This document shows positions 1-5,868 of a DNA stretch of 9,825 nucleotides, in pieces. The position numbers were made by a program, and so were the translations under genes. The notes under the pieces were generated by a model. That model made no database searches and was not told the DNA's origin. It saw only the letters and a program-made list of their open reading frames with translations. The first letter of the stretch is position 1; the number at the start of each line of letters is the position of its first letter. Source of the stretch: Campylobacteraceae bacterium (GTDB lineage: Bacteria > Campylobacterota > Campylobacteria > Campylobacterales > JALSKU01); contig WFMT01000233.1 of assembly GCA_015488975.1 (NCBI GenBank), forward strand, positions 1 to 9,825, in the 5' to 3' direction.

Positions 1-132
1 AATAAAGCCGATGGAGTCATACTAGGCTGCACTGGGATAGGCATACTTGTAAAACAAAGCGATACCAATATAAAACTTTTTGATACTACGAAAATACATG
101 CCAAAAAAGCAGTAGAATTGGCAACAAGGTAG
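1..132 (+). CDS. Aspartate/glutamate racemase family protein, C-terminal end (partial)
   Basis: The window opens inside this gene; frame 1 gives 43 residues ending in TAG at 130-132. The stretch ADGVILGCTGIGILVKQ followed by LFDTTKIHAKKAVELA matches the C-terminal part of the Asp/Glu racemase superfamily, where the second catalytic cysteine lies in a GCTE motif and the protein ends in an FDTTxIHAxxAVxxA helix. These cytosolic, cofactor-independent enzymes interconvert L- and D-amino acids with a pair of cysteines. The odd point is GCTG: the usually conserved Glu after CT is Gly, and the next residues (IGIL) also differ from the common LPLL/IPLL. Either this is a divergent member or the copy is decaying like its neighbours. 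Family assignment is fairly sure; substrate and integrity cannot be judged from the tail. Confidence 0.7.
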   Translation, partial: NKADGVILGCTGIGILVKQSDTNIKLFDTTKIHAKKAVELATR

Positions 133-150
133 TATTTTATATCTTCGGCT

Positions 151-181
151 TACTAGTACTAGTATCACTATCACCAGACCC
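151..181 (+). repeat. Dispersed palindromic repeat, copy A (right arm only)
   Basis: CTATCACTATCACCAGACCC at about 162-181 matches the right arm of the repeat found complete at 3246-3284. The left arm is not recognisable; instead there is a short self-complementary stretch TACTAGTACTAGTA at 151-164. A TTTATC motif follows at a distance, as in other copies. It lies just downstream of the racemase stop and next to a possible coding remnant on the other strand. Confidence 0.6.
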
Positions 182-363
182 TGTCGTTTCCGTCGTTTAT
201 CACATTTATCATTAAAAAGAGAAGCCGGCTTATTAAATATGCCGTCTAGGTAGTGCCACAAAGTGATAAAAGCGGTACATTTTACCTCTGCGTATTGGTA
301 TATTTTTGGGTTGCGCTTGACAATAATATCACTCTTTGATGAATAACCGCACCATATATCAGC
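182..363 (-). pseudogene. Possible coding remnant, unrecognised, ending at repeat copy A
   Basis: The minus strand is open from the end of the channel gene to the repeat and reads as protein-like sequence, for example VKRNPKIYQYAEVKCTAF and LWHYLDGIFNKPASLFNDKC. No ATG start with a ribosome binding site is visible; the frame overlaps the stop of the channel gene and runs into repeat A, where the low-complexity GLVIVILVLV reading comes from the repeat itself. I do not recognise a family. It may be the end of a gene cut off by rearrangement, or a chance open frame. Nothing else is visible in this stretch. Confidence 0.25.
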
Positions 364-1156
364 GCGGTATATTAGCTTTATGGTGGGTTAGATACAAAGC
401 CAAGCCGGTACAAACCATACCGCCTACAATGTTTCCCAAAGTTACAGGAATTTCATTCCATAACCACCACTGACCAATACTTACCTTTGCTCCCAGCATG
501 ATGCCTGCAGGAATGACAAACATATTTACCACGGCGTGCTCAAATCCTTGGGCAAAAAATGTAAGTATAGGAAGCCACATCGCAAAAATCTTACCTATAG
601 TTGTTGTGGAAGTCAGCGCCATCACAACTCCCAATGTTACCATCCAGTTACAAAGTATTGCCTTGACAAATACCGTTACCAAACCGTCACTTCCAAGTTT
701 TTCATATCCCAATGTTTTAGCTTCAGCTATTTTTTTGATGATTTCTATAACAGGTGAAGTATCTACATGACCCAGTTTTGTAGCTGCTATGACAAATAAA
801 GCGGCATATATGAGGCTGCCTATTAGGTTGCCTACAAAAACCCATGACCAGTTGGATAACATTTTGGAAAAATCTATCTTATTTTCTGCCAATGATGTAG
901 GCAAAAGTGCAAAACTACCCGTAACAAGTTCAAGTCCTAAAAGTACTATCATAACAAAGCCGACAGGAAATATCAAAGCTCCTACTATCGGTGTATGTGT
1001 CTGGGCGGCTGCTGTGATAGCCAAAGTTGTGGCAAACCCCAAAAGTGCACCAGAAAGCGAACCTCTTATAAGCAAATCTTTTACGCCCAAACTTGCTTTG
1101 TATGTTCCAGCTGCTATCATTTGGTCTACTACCGCCTCAGGTTTTACATAACTCAT
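359..1156 (-). CDS. Formate/nitrite transporter (FNT/FocA-NirC family) channel
   Basis: This 265-residue inner-membrane protein belongs to the pentameric FNT channels that pass formate, nitrite or hydrosulfide. Six hydrophobic segments are visible. The two re-entrant signatures are present: GLELVTGSFALLP (about 74-86), the threonine-containing loop, and GFEHAVVNMFVIPAG (204-218), which holds the pore histidine His207 and the family FEHxxxNMF motif. The lysine of the third segment lies in FVKAILCNWMV (163-173). Length is normal. The ATG at 1156 is preceded by AAGGAG at a 5-6 base spacing, which fixes the start. The gene is divergent from a siroheme nitrite/sulfite reductase whose start is 147 bases away. 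That pairing suggests nitrite as the physiological substrate, although the reductase is broken here. Formate cannot be excluded from sequence. The gene itself looks intact. Confidence 0.93.
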   Translation of the reverse strand: MSYVKPEAVVDQMIAAGTYKASLGVKDLLIRGSLSGALLGFATTLAITAAAQTHTPIVGALIFPVGFVMIVLLGLELVTGSFALLPTSLAENKIDFSKMLSNWSWVFVGNLIGSLIYAALFVIAATKLGHVDTSPVIEIIKKIAEAKTLGYEKLGSDGLVTVFVKAILCNWMVTLGVVMALTSTTTIGKIFAMWLPILTFFAQGFEHAVVNMFVIPAGIMLGAKVSIGQWWLWNEIPVTLGNIVGGMVCTGLALYLTHHKANIPR

Positions 1157-1181
1157 TTATTCTCCTTCTGTTGTTTTCGGT

Positions 1182-1210
1182 ATTATATCATCAAAAAAAT
1201 ATTTTATGAA
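1182..1210 (-). promoter_or_regulatory. Candidate sigma-70 promoter of the FNT channel gene
   Basis: On the minus strand, TTCATA (1210-1205) and TATAAT (1187-1182) are separated by 17 bases. This puts the start of transcription roughly 20 bases upstream of the ATG at 1156. The -10 box is perfect and the -35 box matches at four of six positions. Predicted by eye only. Confidence 0.45.
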
Positions 1211-1229
1211 CAATTTATTGACTATTTTT

Positions 1230-1256
1230 TCATCACTTAGTTGATGAATTTATCAA
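1230..1256. promoter_or_regulatory. Overlapping inverted repeats between divergent genes (candidate operator)
   Basis: Two nested dyads sit between the divergent channel and reductase promoters: TCATCA-6-TGATGA (1230-1247) and TTGAT-6-ATCAA (1241-1256). The second has FNR-type half sites but a 6-base spacer instead of the usual 4, and its centre is only about 30 bases upstream of the predicted reductase start. A classical FNR activator site is therefore not supported. A shared regulator acting on both genes is an inference. Confidence 0.3.
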
Positions 1257-1263
1257 TTATTAG

Positions 1264-1272
1264 TGTTATAAT
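1264..1272 (+). promoter_or_regulatory. Candidate extended -10 promoter of the reductase gene
   Basis: TGTTATAAT is an extended -10 element (TGn plus a perfect TATAAT) located 30 bases upstream of the ATG at 1303. No good -35 box is at the right distance (TTGATG at 1241 is 20 bases away). It probably drove the now broken reductase gene. Confidence 0.4.
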
Positions 1273-1302
1273 TTTAAAGTTACATCATATTAAAGGTAAA
1301 AA

Positions 1303-1599
1303 ATGCAAATATTACAAAAGGCAAAACTTGCCAGAAACAAAAAGATAAATAAAATAGAAAAAATAAAAGAGTTAAAAACTCCTATGGAAGCTTATGAAAA
1401 GATAGAAGAGTATACAAAAAATGGATATGACTCTACCCTAAAAGAGGATAAAGGCTTTTTTTGAAGTATTCCGGTATTTTTGGCAAACCAGCCACTCCAA
1501 ATGAGTTTATGATGAGAGTAAGAATAAGGGGACGGACAGTTAAATTTTTATCAAGCCGTTGCTCTTAGAAAGATAGCAAATGGAGCTTATGGAGTCTTG
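1303..1599 (+). pseudogene. 5' fragment of a siroheme nitrite/sulfite reductase gene, frameshifted and truncated
   Basis: The start ATG follows TAAAGG. The first 53 codons (MQILQKAKLARNKK..., ...TPMEAYEKIEEYTKNG...) resemble the N-terminus of the ferredoxin-type nitrite/sulfite reductase of Campylobacterota. A TGA at 1462-1464 ends this frame right after KEDKGFF. Adding one T to the seven-T run at 1456-1462 would continue as LKYSGIFGKPATPNEFMMRV, the expected next block. Near 1533-1536 there is one base too many, after which the original frame returns with QLNFYQAVALRKIANGAYGV. The protein homology then stops at the left edge of repeat copy B (1591-1628), whose sequence brings an in-frame TGA at 1600-1602. 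About 95 residues of an enzyme of over 500 remain. The C-terminal part is found at 3285-4090, so this is one gene split in two with its middle lost. Identification is from remembered family sequence, not a search. Confidence 0.75.
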
Positions 1600-1628
1600 T
1601 GATAGCAATAGCACTATCACCAGACCCC
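1591..1628 (+). repeat. Dispersed palindromic repeat, copy B
   Basis: Left arm GGAGTCTTGTGATAG (1591-1605) differs from the consensus GGGGTCTGGTGATAG at two positions; the right arm CTATCACCAGACCCC (1614-1628) is intact. The spacer CAATAGCA shares its first part with copy E. It forms the downstream edge of the reductase 5' fragment. The imperfect left arm partly overlaps reductase codons (Gly-Val), so the element may have joined at a site resembling its own end. Confidence 0.75.
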
Positions 1629-1652
1629 ATTTATCCTCTCATTTATCCTCTC
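1629..1652 (+). repeat. 12-base direct repeat flanking copy B
   Basis: ATTTATCCTCTC occurs twice in tandem directly after the right arm of repeat copy B. ATTTATC or GTTTATC also follows copies C and D and occurs near copy A, so this looks like part of the extended element. The stretch from here to 1716 shows no gene and no clear terminator for the permease that ends at 1717. Confidence 0.55.
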
Positions 1653-1716
1653 TAAAAGTGTGCCATGAAATTACCACTCATAAGTTTTCAAACTATTACC
1701 TATTTATTCTTCAATC

Positions 1717-2454
1717 TCAAGCAATAAAGTGCCAAAGTAGTTTGAGTGCTAAAAGATAGAGTAATCCTGCCATAATCTTTTTGATGTGATTCTGTTTGAG
1801 CTTGAATTGCATTATGTAGTTTCCAATGTAACCGCCTACAATAGCAGAGAGTGCAACAACAAGAAGCATACCCCAATCAAGCGGAACATAAGTAGCATAG
1901 GTGAAAAATGAACCAAGAGCAGAAAATGGCACAACAAAACTCACGGCAACAGCTACTTTTTTAGGCTCATACCCTAGAAGCGCCAAAAGGGGAATAAGGA
2001 TATTTCCTCCACCCACTCCTAAAAGTCCAGCTAAAAATCCAACACTACCGCCTACTATAAAGAGTGTATATTTTGATTCTACATGAAAAAGAGCTTTTTT
2101 CTTGCCAAACATCATCATGGTTGCAGAGTAAAAAAGCATAAGCATATAAATAAATTTGACTAAGTTTTCATCTATAAAACTACTACTGTATGCTCCAAGC
2201 GGTGCAAAAATAAGCATAGTAACAGCAATGGGAAATACAAACTTATAATCAACCATTTTTCTTTTGATATTCATAATACTTGAAGTTATAGTTGTAGAAG
2301 CTCCCGCAAAAAGACCGACTGCTTTTGCTACACTAAAACCAAGACCTAAAAAGTTAAAAATTGGAATAAGTGCTATACCTGCACCCGCTCCACCCATAGA
2401 AAATATGGTAGAGAGCAAGAGTGTTATTAATGAGTAAAGTAGATAATCATGCAT
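1717..2454 (-). CDS. TauE/SafE family (DUF81) sulfite/sulfonate-type membrane permease
   Basis: This 245-residue inner-membrane protein has about eight hydrophobic segments. It carries the two internally repeated glycine-rich motifs of the TauE/SafE family: FSMGGAGAGIALIPIF (about 18-33) in the first half and GLLGVGGGNILIPLLALLG (about 143-161) in the second. Family members are proposed exporters of sulfite, sulfoacetate or other organosulfur anions; the substrate here is unknown. It lies, in the opposite orientation, between the two pieces of a siroheme nitrite/sulfite reductase gene and between two copies of the palindromic repeat. It therefore appears to be cargo brought in by rearrangement rather than an original partner. 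The ATG at 2454 has no convincing Shine-Dalgarno sequence; a 12-codon frame ends in TAA immediately before it, so translation may be coupled. The reading frame is intact. Confidence 0.88.
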   Translation of the reverse strand: MHDYLLYSLITLLLSTIFSMGGAGAGIALIPIFNFLGLGFSVAKAVGLFAGASTTITSSIMNIKRKMVDYKFVFPIAVTMLIFAPLGAYSSSFIDENLVKFIYMLMLFYSATMMMFGKKKALFHVESKYTLFIVGGSVGFLAGLLGVGGGNILIPLLALLGYEPKKVAVAVSFVVPFSALGSFFTYATYVPLDWGMLLVVALSAIVGGYIGNYIMQFKLKQNHIKKIMAGLLYLLALKLLWHFIA

Positions 2455-2493
2455 TTATACTACTACTTTAATATCTTCATCTAAAAATTGCAT
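2455..2493 (-). CDS. Possible 12-residue leader peptide upstream of the TauE/SafE gene
   Basis: ATG at 2493 with AAGG nine bases upstream gives MQFLDEDIKVVV, and its TAA directly abuts the permease ATG (TAAATG). Because the permease has no ribosome binding site of its own, a coupled leader would explain how it is translated. A TATAAT is present upstream (2524-2519) without a good -35 box. The frame is very short and could be chance, or the tail of a lost gene. Confidence 0.25.
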   Translation of the reverse strand: MQFLDEDIKVVV

Positions 2494-2570
2494 AATCTTA
2501 GCCTTAATTAATATAAAAATTATATTCTTTTATATTTAAAATAAGTTTAGTTTATTTCATTAAATATATA

Positions 2571-2642
2571 CTAAAGCTTAAAACCTTCTATTATATTTTT
2601 TAGAATTGATATGACTCCATTTATTTGCTTTTGTGGAAGCAT
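2571..2642 (-). CDS. Very short ORF with a strong ribosome binding site; unrecognised remnant
   Basis: AAGGAGAATTAATACA places a strong Shine-Dalgarno sequence before an ATG at 2642. The frame encodes only 23 residues (MLPQKQINGVISILKNIIEG and three more) before TAG. The good initiation site with so short a product suggests the stump of a larger gene. No family is recognised. The rest of 2494-2725 is very AT-rich with no other gene seen. Confidence 0.25.
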   Translation of the reverse strand: MLPQKQINGVISILKNIIEGFKL

Positions 2643-2688
2643 TGTATTAATTCTCCTTGGCACAACCGTTATCCTAAGTTAATTATTT

Positions 2689-2698
2689 ACCAGACTCC
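2689..2698 (+). repeat. Possible degenerate right arm of the dispersed repeat
   Basis: ACCAGACTCC resembles the end of the repeat's right arm (ACCAGACCCC) with one mismatch, in the same orientation as the five clear copies. Alone it is too short to be certain. It would subdivide the block between copies B and C into a permease segment and a toxin-antitoxin segment. Confidence 0.25.
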
Positions 2699-2725
2699 TT
2701 GAGTATTTCTCAAATTTATTAGCAT

Positions 2726-3031
2726 TTAAGCGCAGTTTATTTTGTAGTCTAAAAATAAACTCTCTATAAGTATGTGTAGTTGATTATGTAAGTTTCTTAT
2801 CATTTCAATAGTAAGTTTTCTTTTCTTATTTAAAATTTCTGATACTCTAGACTTACTTCCCACAATCGCAACTAAATCTTTTTGCTTTAGATCTTCTTGT
2901 TTCATTCTAAATTTTATTGCTTTAATAGGGTCTGGAGCTTCTATCTTGTAGCGCTGTTCTTCATAAGCTTCAACTAAAGTTGTAAGCACTTCAAGTTCAT
3001 CCATTTGCTGTGTATTTGGTTTAGCATCCAT
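2726..3031 (-). CDS. higA: HigA-type antitoxin, XRE-family HTH (N-terminus frameshifted)
   Basis: The 101-residue frame contains a complete XRE helix-turn-helix of the HigA group: PIKAIKFRMKQEDLKQKDLV, then GSKSRVSEILNKKRKLTIEM. HigA binds DNA and neutralises the HigB mRNA interferase. The intact ORF starts at an internal ATG (3031) without a ribosome binding site. The original start is probably the ATG at 3098, which has GAGGAG seven bases upstream. From there the frame breaks after four codons because the A-run at 3086-3090 has five bases where four would give MDIKPIKNEKNYIQTLEHIE, joining smoothly to SLMDAKPNT. So the first 22 residues are lost or the protein restarts internally; the DNA-binding half could still fold. 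The toxin remnant lies just upstream, in the usual higB-higA order. No reading frame damage is seen after 3031. Confidence 0.75.
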   Translation of the reverse strand: MDAKPNTQQMDELEVLTTLVEAYEEQRYKIEAPDPIKAIKFRMKQEDLKQKDLVAIVGSKSRVSEILNKKRKLTIEMIRNLHNQLHILIESLFLDYKINCA

Positions 3032-3077
3032 TAAACTTTCAATATGCTCTAATGTTTGAATATAATTTTTTTCATTT

Positions 3078-3245
3078 TTAATGGGTTTTTATATCCATCT
3101 TGTAACTCCTCAATATTTATTTTGTTATATTGTTTATGTGTCCTAAAAACTTAATAAATACAATTTTTGCATAATAGTTTATTGCAACTATCAATCTATA
3201 TTTATTCCCTGTTATATTAAAGATAACTCTTGATAAAGCTTATGT
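3078..3245 (-). pseudogene. higB: HigB toxin remnant, 5'-truncated at repeat C and frameshifted
   Basis: Too broken to form an ORF. On the minus strand from about 3239 it reads ALSRVIFNITGNKYRLIVA then INYYAKIVFIKFL, the core of the HigB/RelE-like mRNA interferase fold (RVxFNIxGNKYRLI). One base is missing near 3141-3146, after which the next frame gives THKQYNKINIEELQDGYK, the HigB C-terminus (GTHxxYDKI in relatives). The N-terminal part is absent: the homology ends at the edge of the palindromic repeat at 3246, where a TAA also closes the frame. Dropping one A from the run at 3086-3090 would end the toxin as ...DGYKTH and also restore the antitoxin frame, giving a normal 20-base gene overlap. 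No active toxin can be made from this. Confidence 0.65.
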
Positions 3246-4090
3246 GGTCTGGTGATAGTGATAGTCTATCACTATCACCAGACCTCGTTTATCCCTTTAA
3301 AAAATATAAAAATTTAGCTTCACCATATGCCAATCACCTTATAGCCTGCGCGGGAGAAAAGCATTGTCAGTTCGGCGTCATTCCAAATAAACCTGATGCC
3401 ATCGATTTGGCAAAATATTTAGAAAAGCAGGTTTCTTTAGAAAGTGATGCAAAAGTCAGAATGTACTGGTCGGCATGTGTAAAAGGGTGTGGACTTCATG
3501 GCTTGGGTGATATTGGATTTGAAGGGTGTAAAGCCAAGCTGGAGGGCGAAAGTGTATACGGTGTACATATATTTTTGGGCGGCAGAACAACAAGAGATGC
3601 AAATATAGGCAAAAGTGTTTTAAAATCCGTTCCTTTACAATTTGCCAAATATTTTGTAGAGTCACTGATGATAGAGTATAAAAATTTAAGAAAAAAAAGA
3701 GAAAATTTTGAAGAGTTTTATCAAAGAGTGCTATCTAACTATTCTACAAGTGCCATAGGTTTTATAATGATGTTAAAAACATACATAAGAGTTTTAAATC
3801 TAAAGCTTAACATTGGCTTCAAAGAAAATGTAAAAACGGGAAAAAATGAAGTTTTTGAAATTTTTGAGGTAGGAAGAGCGTTATATAGGCAAATTGCAGG
3901 CTATGAGCCGTATGAGATATATGACTATTTCACTCCTGTATTTCCAAAAAAGCCGGTGAAATTAAAAAATACAGATAGATTTGAAGAAGGTTTTATAGAG
4001 ATGATTAACAGTATGTTAAGAAGCGAAAAAAGAGCTTTAGTTTTTAGTGAATTTCATTTTGAAGAAATGGTATATAAAGTTTTAGCATAA
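3230..4090 (+). CDS. 3' fragment of a siroheme nitrite/sulfite reductase gene (C-terminal half)
   Basis: True homology starts at about 3294 (FKKYKNLASPYANHLIACAG); the first 20 codons of the open frame (TTG at 3230 or ATG at 3242) are translated repeat C and not original protein. The fragment carries the C-terminal NIR/SIR half with all four ligands of the 4Fe-4S cluster bridged to siroheme. In this frame these are Cys40 and Cys46 (CAGEKHC) and Cys83 and Cys87 (SACVKGCGLHGLGDIGF, the family signature with Ala in place of the usual Gly before the first Cys). A further 140 residues form a C-terminal extension without recognised motif. The full enzyme reduces nitrite or sulfite by six electrons from ferredoxin. 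Here the N-terminal ferredoxin-like and first siroheme half-domains are missing, so activity is unlikely. No ribosome binding site precedes either start. Its other end is at 1303-1599. Confidence 0.8.
   Translation: MIKLMWSGDSDSLSLSPDLVYPFKKYKNLASPYANHLIACAGEKHCQFGVIPNKPDAIDLAKYLEKQVSLESDAKVRMYWSACVKGCGLHGLGDIGFEGCKAKLEGESVYGVHIFLGGRTTRDANIGKSVLKSVPLQFAKYFVESLMIEYKNLRKKRENFEEFYQRVLSNYSTSAIGFIMMLKTYIRVLNLKLNIGFKENVKTGKNEVFEIFEVGRALYRQIAGYEPYEIYDYFTPVFPKKPVKLKNTDRFEEGFIEMINSMLRSEKRALVFSEFHFEEMVYKVLA
3246..3284 (+). repeat. Dispersed palindromic repeat, copy C (perfect 19-base arms)
   Basis: A perfect inverted repeat: GGTCTGGTGATAGTGATAG, one T, then CTATCACTATCACCAGACC. Followed by TCGTTTATCC. 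It separates the truncated higB (minus strand, upstream edge) from the resumed reductase gene (plus strand, downstream edge), so it is a junction on both sides. Single-stranded, it would fold into a very stable hairpin. Confidence 0.9.
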
Positions 4091-4166
4091 ACAACTATCA
4101 ATATTTTACTATATTTTTTAAAGCCTTTTTTGTTATCATTTGCAACTTTTTAATTTTGAGGTTTTT

Positions 4167-4985
4167 ATGCAGGCAAATGAATTTTTTTACAAAGATGAGA
4201 GGCTTCCTTTTATTGAAGTAAGATATACTAAAAATAGTAGCAAACACTACAAAGAGCATCTACATAAAACTTTTAGTATAGGTGCGATAGACAAAGGTGA
4301 AGTTCTTTATAAAGTAAAAGATAAAGAGGCTCTTTTAAAACCGGGGTCTTTAGCCTTGATACCTCCTCTACATATCCACTCTTGCAATCCTATAAATAAT
4401 AAAGCTAGAAGCTATTATATGATTTATATAGATAAAGATTATGCCGCCAATATTCAAAACTCTCTTTTTTACAATGTTACTTTTTTAGAACCTACTACCA
4501 TACTTTTAAACAATCCAACTTTATATAAAGAGTATATAGAGTTAGTAAAACTTTTTATAGATAAAAGTTTTTTACTAGAAAAGGAGCAAAAACTTATACT
4601 ATTTTTGGAAAAAATATTTTTACAAACCCTGCAAAATAAAAAAGTAATTTTTACCTCAAAAATAGTCCAAGATGCCAAGGAGATACTATCAAGTGACTTG
4701 GACCAAGAGTTATCTCTTGAGGAATTGGCTCAAAAACTTAATTGTAACCCTTATACGCTTTTAAGAAATTTCAAAAAAGAGTTTGGCATAACGCCTTTTT
4801 CTTTCAGGCTCAATCTCCGTATAGAGTTATCAAAAAAACTCCTCTCTAAAGGTTTAGAGTTACCACAAATAGCACTAAAGTGCGGTTTTTTTGACCAAAG
4901 TCATTTTCAAAAATATTTTAAAAACATAGTTTTAACTACTCCAAAAGAGTATCAAAAAAATTTTAAAGAAGATAAAAATGTTTAA
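4167..4985 (+). CDS. AraC-family transcriptional regulator (cupin sensor plus double HTH)
   Basis: A 272-residue regulator. An N-terminal cupin-like AraC-binding domain covers about residues 10-125 (HYKEHLHKTFSIGAIDKGEV, LKPGSLALIPPLHIHSCNP, the metal/ligand-barrel motifs). The C-terminal AraC DNA-binding domain covers about 170-265, with the first helix-turn-helix in LSLEELAQKLNCNPYTLLRN and the second in LPQIALKCGFFDQSHFQKYF followed by the PKEYQ ending. The ATG at 4167 is chosen because TGAGG lies six bases upstream; a TTG at 4140 would add nine residues but has no such site. It overlaps the following exporter gene by 8 bases. AraC regulators paired like this usually control the linked exporter in response to a small molecule; the ligand is unknown. 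It follows the reductase remnant by 76 bases. Confidence 0.9.
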   Translation: MQANEFFYKDERLPFIEVRYTKNSSKHYKEHLHKTFSIGAIDKGEVLYKVKDKEALLKPGSLALIPPLHIHSCNPINNKARSYYMIYIDKDYAANIQNSLFYNVTFLEPTTILLNNPTLYKEYIELVKLFIDKSFLLEKEQKLILFLEKIFLQTLQNKKVIFTSKIVQDAKEILSSDLDQELSLEELAQKLNCNPYTLLRNFKKEFGITPFSFRLNLRIELSKKLLSKGLELPQIALKCGFFDQSHFQKYFKNIVLTTPKEYQKNFKEDKNV

Positions 4986-5865
4986 AAACAGCTCTTTGGC
5001 TTTGGGACATTTACTGGTGTTTGTCACCATCTTGATATGGAGTGTGGCATTTGTAGGCAATAAAATTTTGCTTTTTTATATAACTCCTATAGAAGTTATG
5101 CTTTACAGGTTTGCTTTGGCTTATGTTATACTTTTGTTGATACATCCCAAGATAAAAACATTTAAATCTATTAAAGATGAAGCTTACTTTTTTTTGATAG
5201 GATTTTTGGGTGTTTTTTTATATTTTCTGCTCGAAAATTTTGCACTAAAATACACCCAGGCTACTAATGTAGGACTCTATATGGGGGCAATACCGCTCTT
5301 TACGGCTATTATAGCTCATTTTATGCTAAAAGATGAAAAGTTAAATGCAAATATCATCATAGGTTTTACTTTAGCTATAGCAGGTATGGCTTTGATACTA
5401 CTTGATGGAAAAGGTTTTAATTTAAGATTAAAAGGCGATATATTAGCCATAGCAGCAGCCGCAACATTTGCTTTATATTCAACCATACTAAAACTTGCAC
5501 CTAAAAATTACCATTTTATAGTGATAACTAGAAAAAGCTTTTTTTATGCAGTCATTTTGATGCTACTTTATCATTTTACATCTCAAAAACCTTTACATCT
5601 TCAAGCTCTACTTTTACCAAAAGTTTACGGCAATATCATTTTTTTAGGACTTTTTGCCTCATCTTTGGCATTTTTATTTTATAAAAAAGGAGTAGAGATA
5701 ATAGGTTCAATCAAATCCACCAATTATATCTACTTAGTACCACTACTAACCGCTATAACCGGCATCATCGTGCTAAATGAAAAAATTACAGTAAAAATGA
5801 TAATCGGAGGAGTTTTGATACTTTTGGGTCTTTATATATCACAAAGAAGACCTAAACCGCTTTAA
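4978..5865 (+). CDS. EamA/DMT-superfamily membrane exporter
   Basis: This 295-residue inner-membrane protein has about ten hydrophobic segments in two EamA repeats (about 8-140 and 150-288). Each repeat ends in the characteristic pattern: GAIPLFTAIIAHFMLKDEKL with a following GMALILLDG, and LVPLLTAITGIIVLNEKITV with GVLILLGLYIS. Drug/metabolite transporters of this 10-TM type export amino acids or other metabolites; substrate not predictable. The ATG overlaps the last 8 bases of the AraC gene (ATGTTTAA), so the two are translationally coupled and probably one operon. It is convergent with a disulfide-reductase remnant starting 4 bases after its stop. No frame damage and no clear terminator. 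Confidence 0.9.
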   Translation: MFKNSSLALGHLLVFVTILIWSVAFVGNKILLFYITPIEVMLYRFALAYVILLLIHPKIKTFKSIKDEAYFFLIGFLGVFLYFLLENFALKYTQATNVGLYMGAIPLFTAIIAHFMLKDEKLNANIIIGFTLAIAGMALILLDGKGFNLRLKGDILAIAAAATFALYSTILKLAPKNYHFIVITRKSFFYAVILMLLYHFTSQKPLHLQALLLPKVYGNIIFLGLFASSLAFLFYKKGVEIIGSIKSTNYIYLVPLLTAITGIIVLNEKITVKMIIGGVLILLGLYISQRRPKPL

Positions 5866-5868
5866 ATT

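Noticed and set aside
498..1151. Plus-strand open frames opposite the channel gene (and similar ones opposite other genes).
   Set aside because: They lie antisense within a clearly conserved membrane protein and have no family resemblance of their own.
1241..1256. TTGAT-ATCAA as an FNR box.
   Set aside because: Spacer is six bases, not four, and the position relative to the predicted promoter does not suit activation; kept only as a possible operator.
1527..1550. AGGGGACGGACAGTTAAATT looks like the end motif of some Y1-transposase elements.
   Set aside because: The bases are explained as reductase codons (RIRG then QLNFYQA) with one extra base between them, so no element is needed.
3230..3290. 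TTG (3230) or ATG (3242) as a genuine start of a new protein that includes the repeat-encoded residues.
   Set aside because: No ribosome binding site, and the first 20 codons are the palindrome itself; family homology begins only after it.
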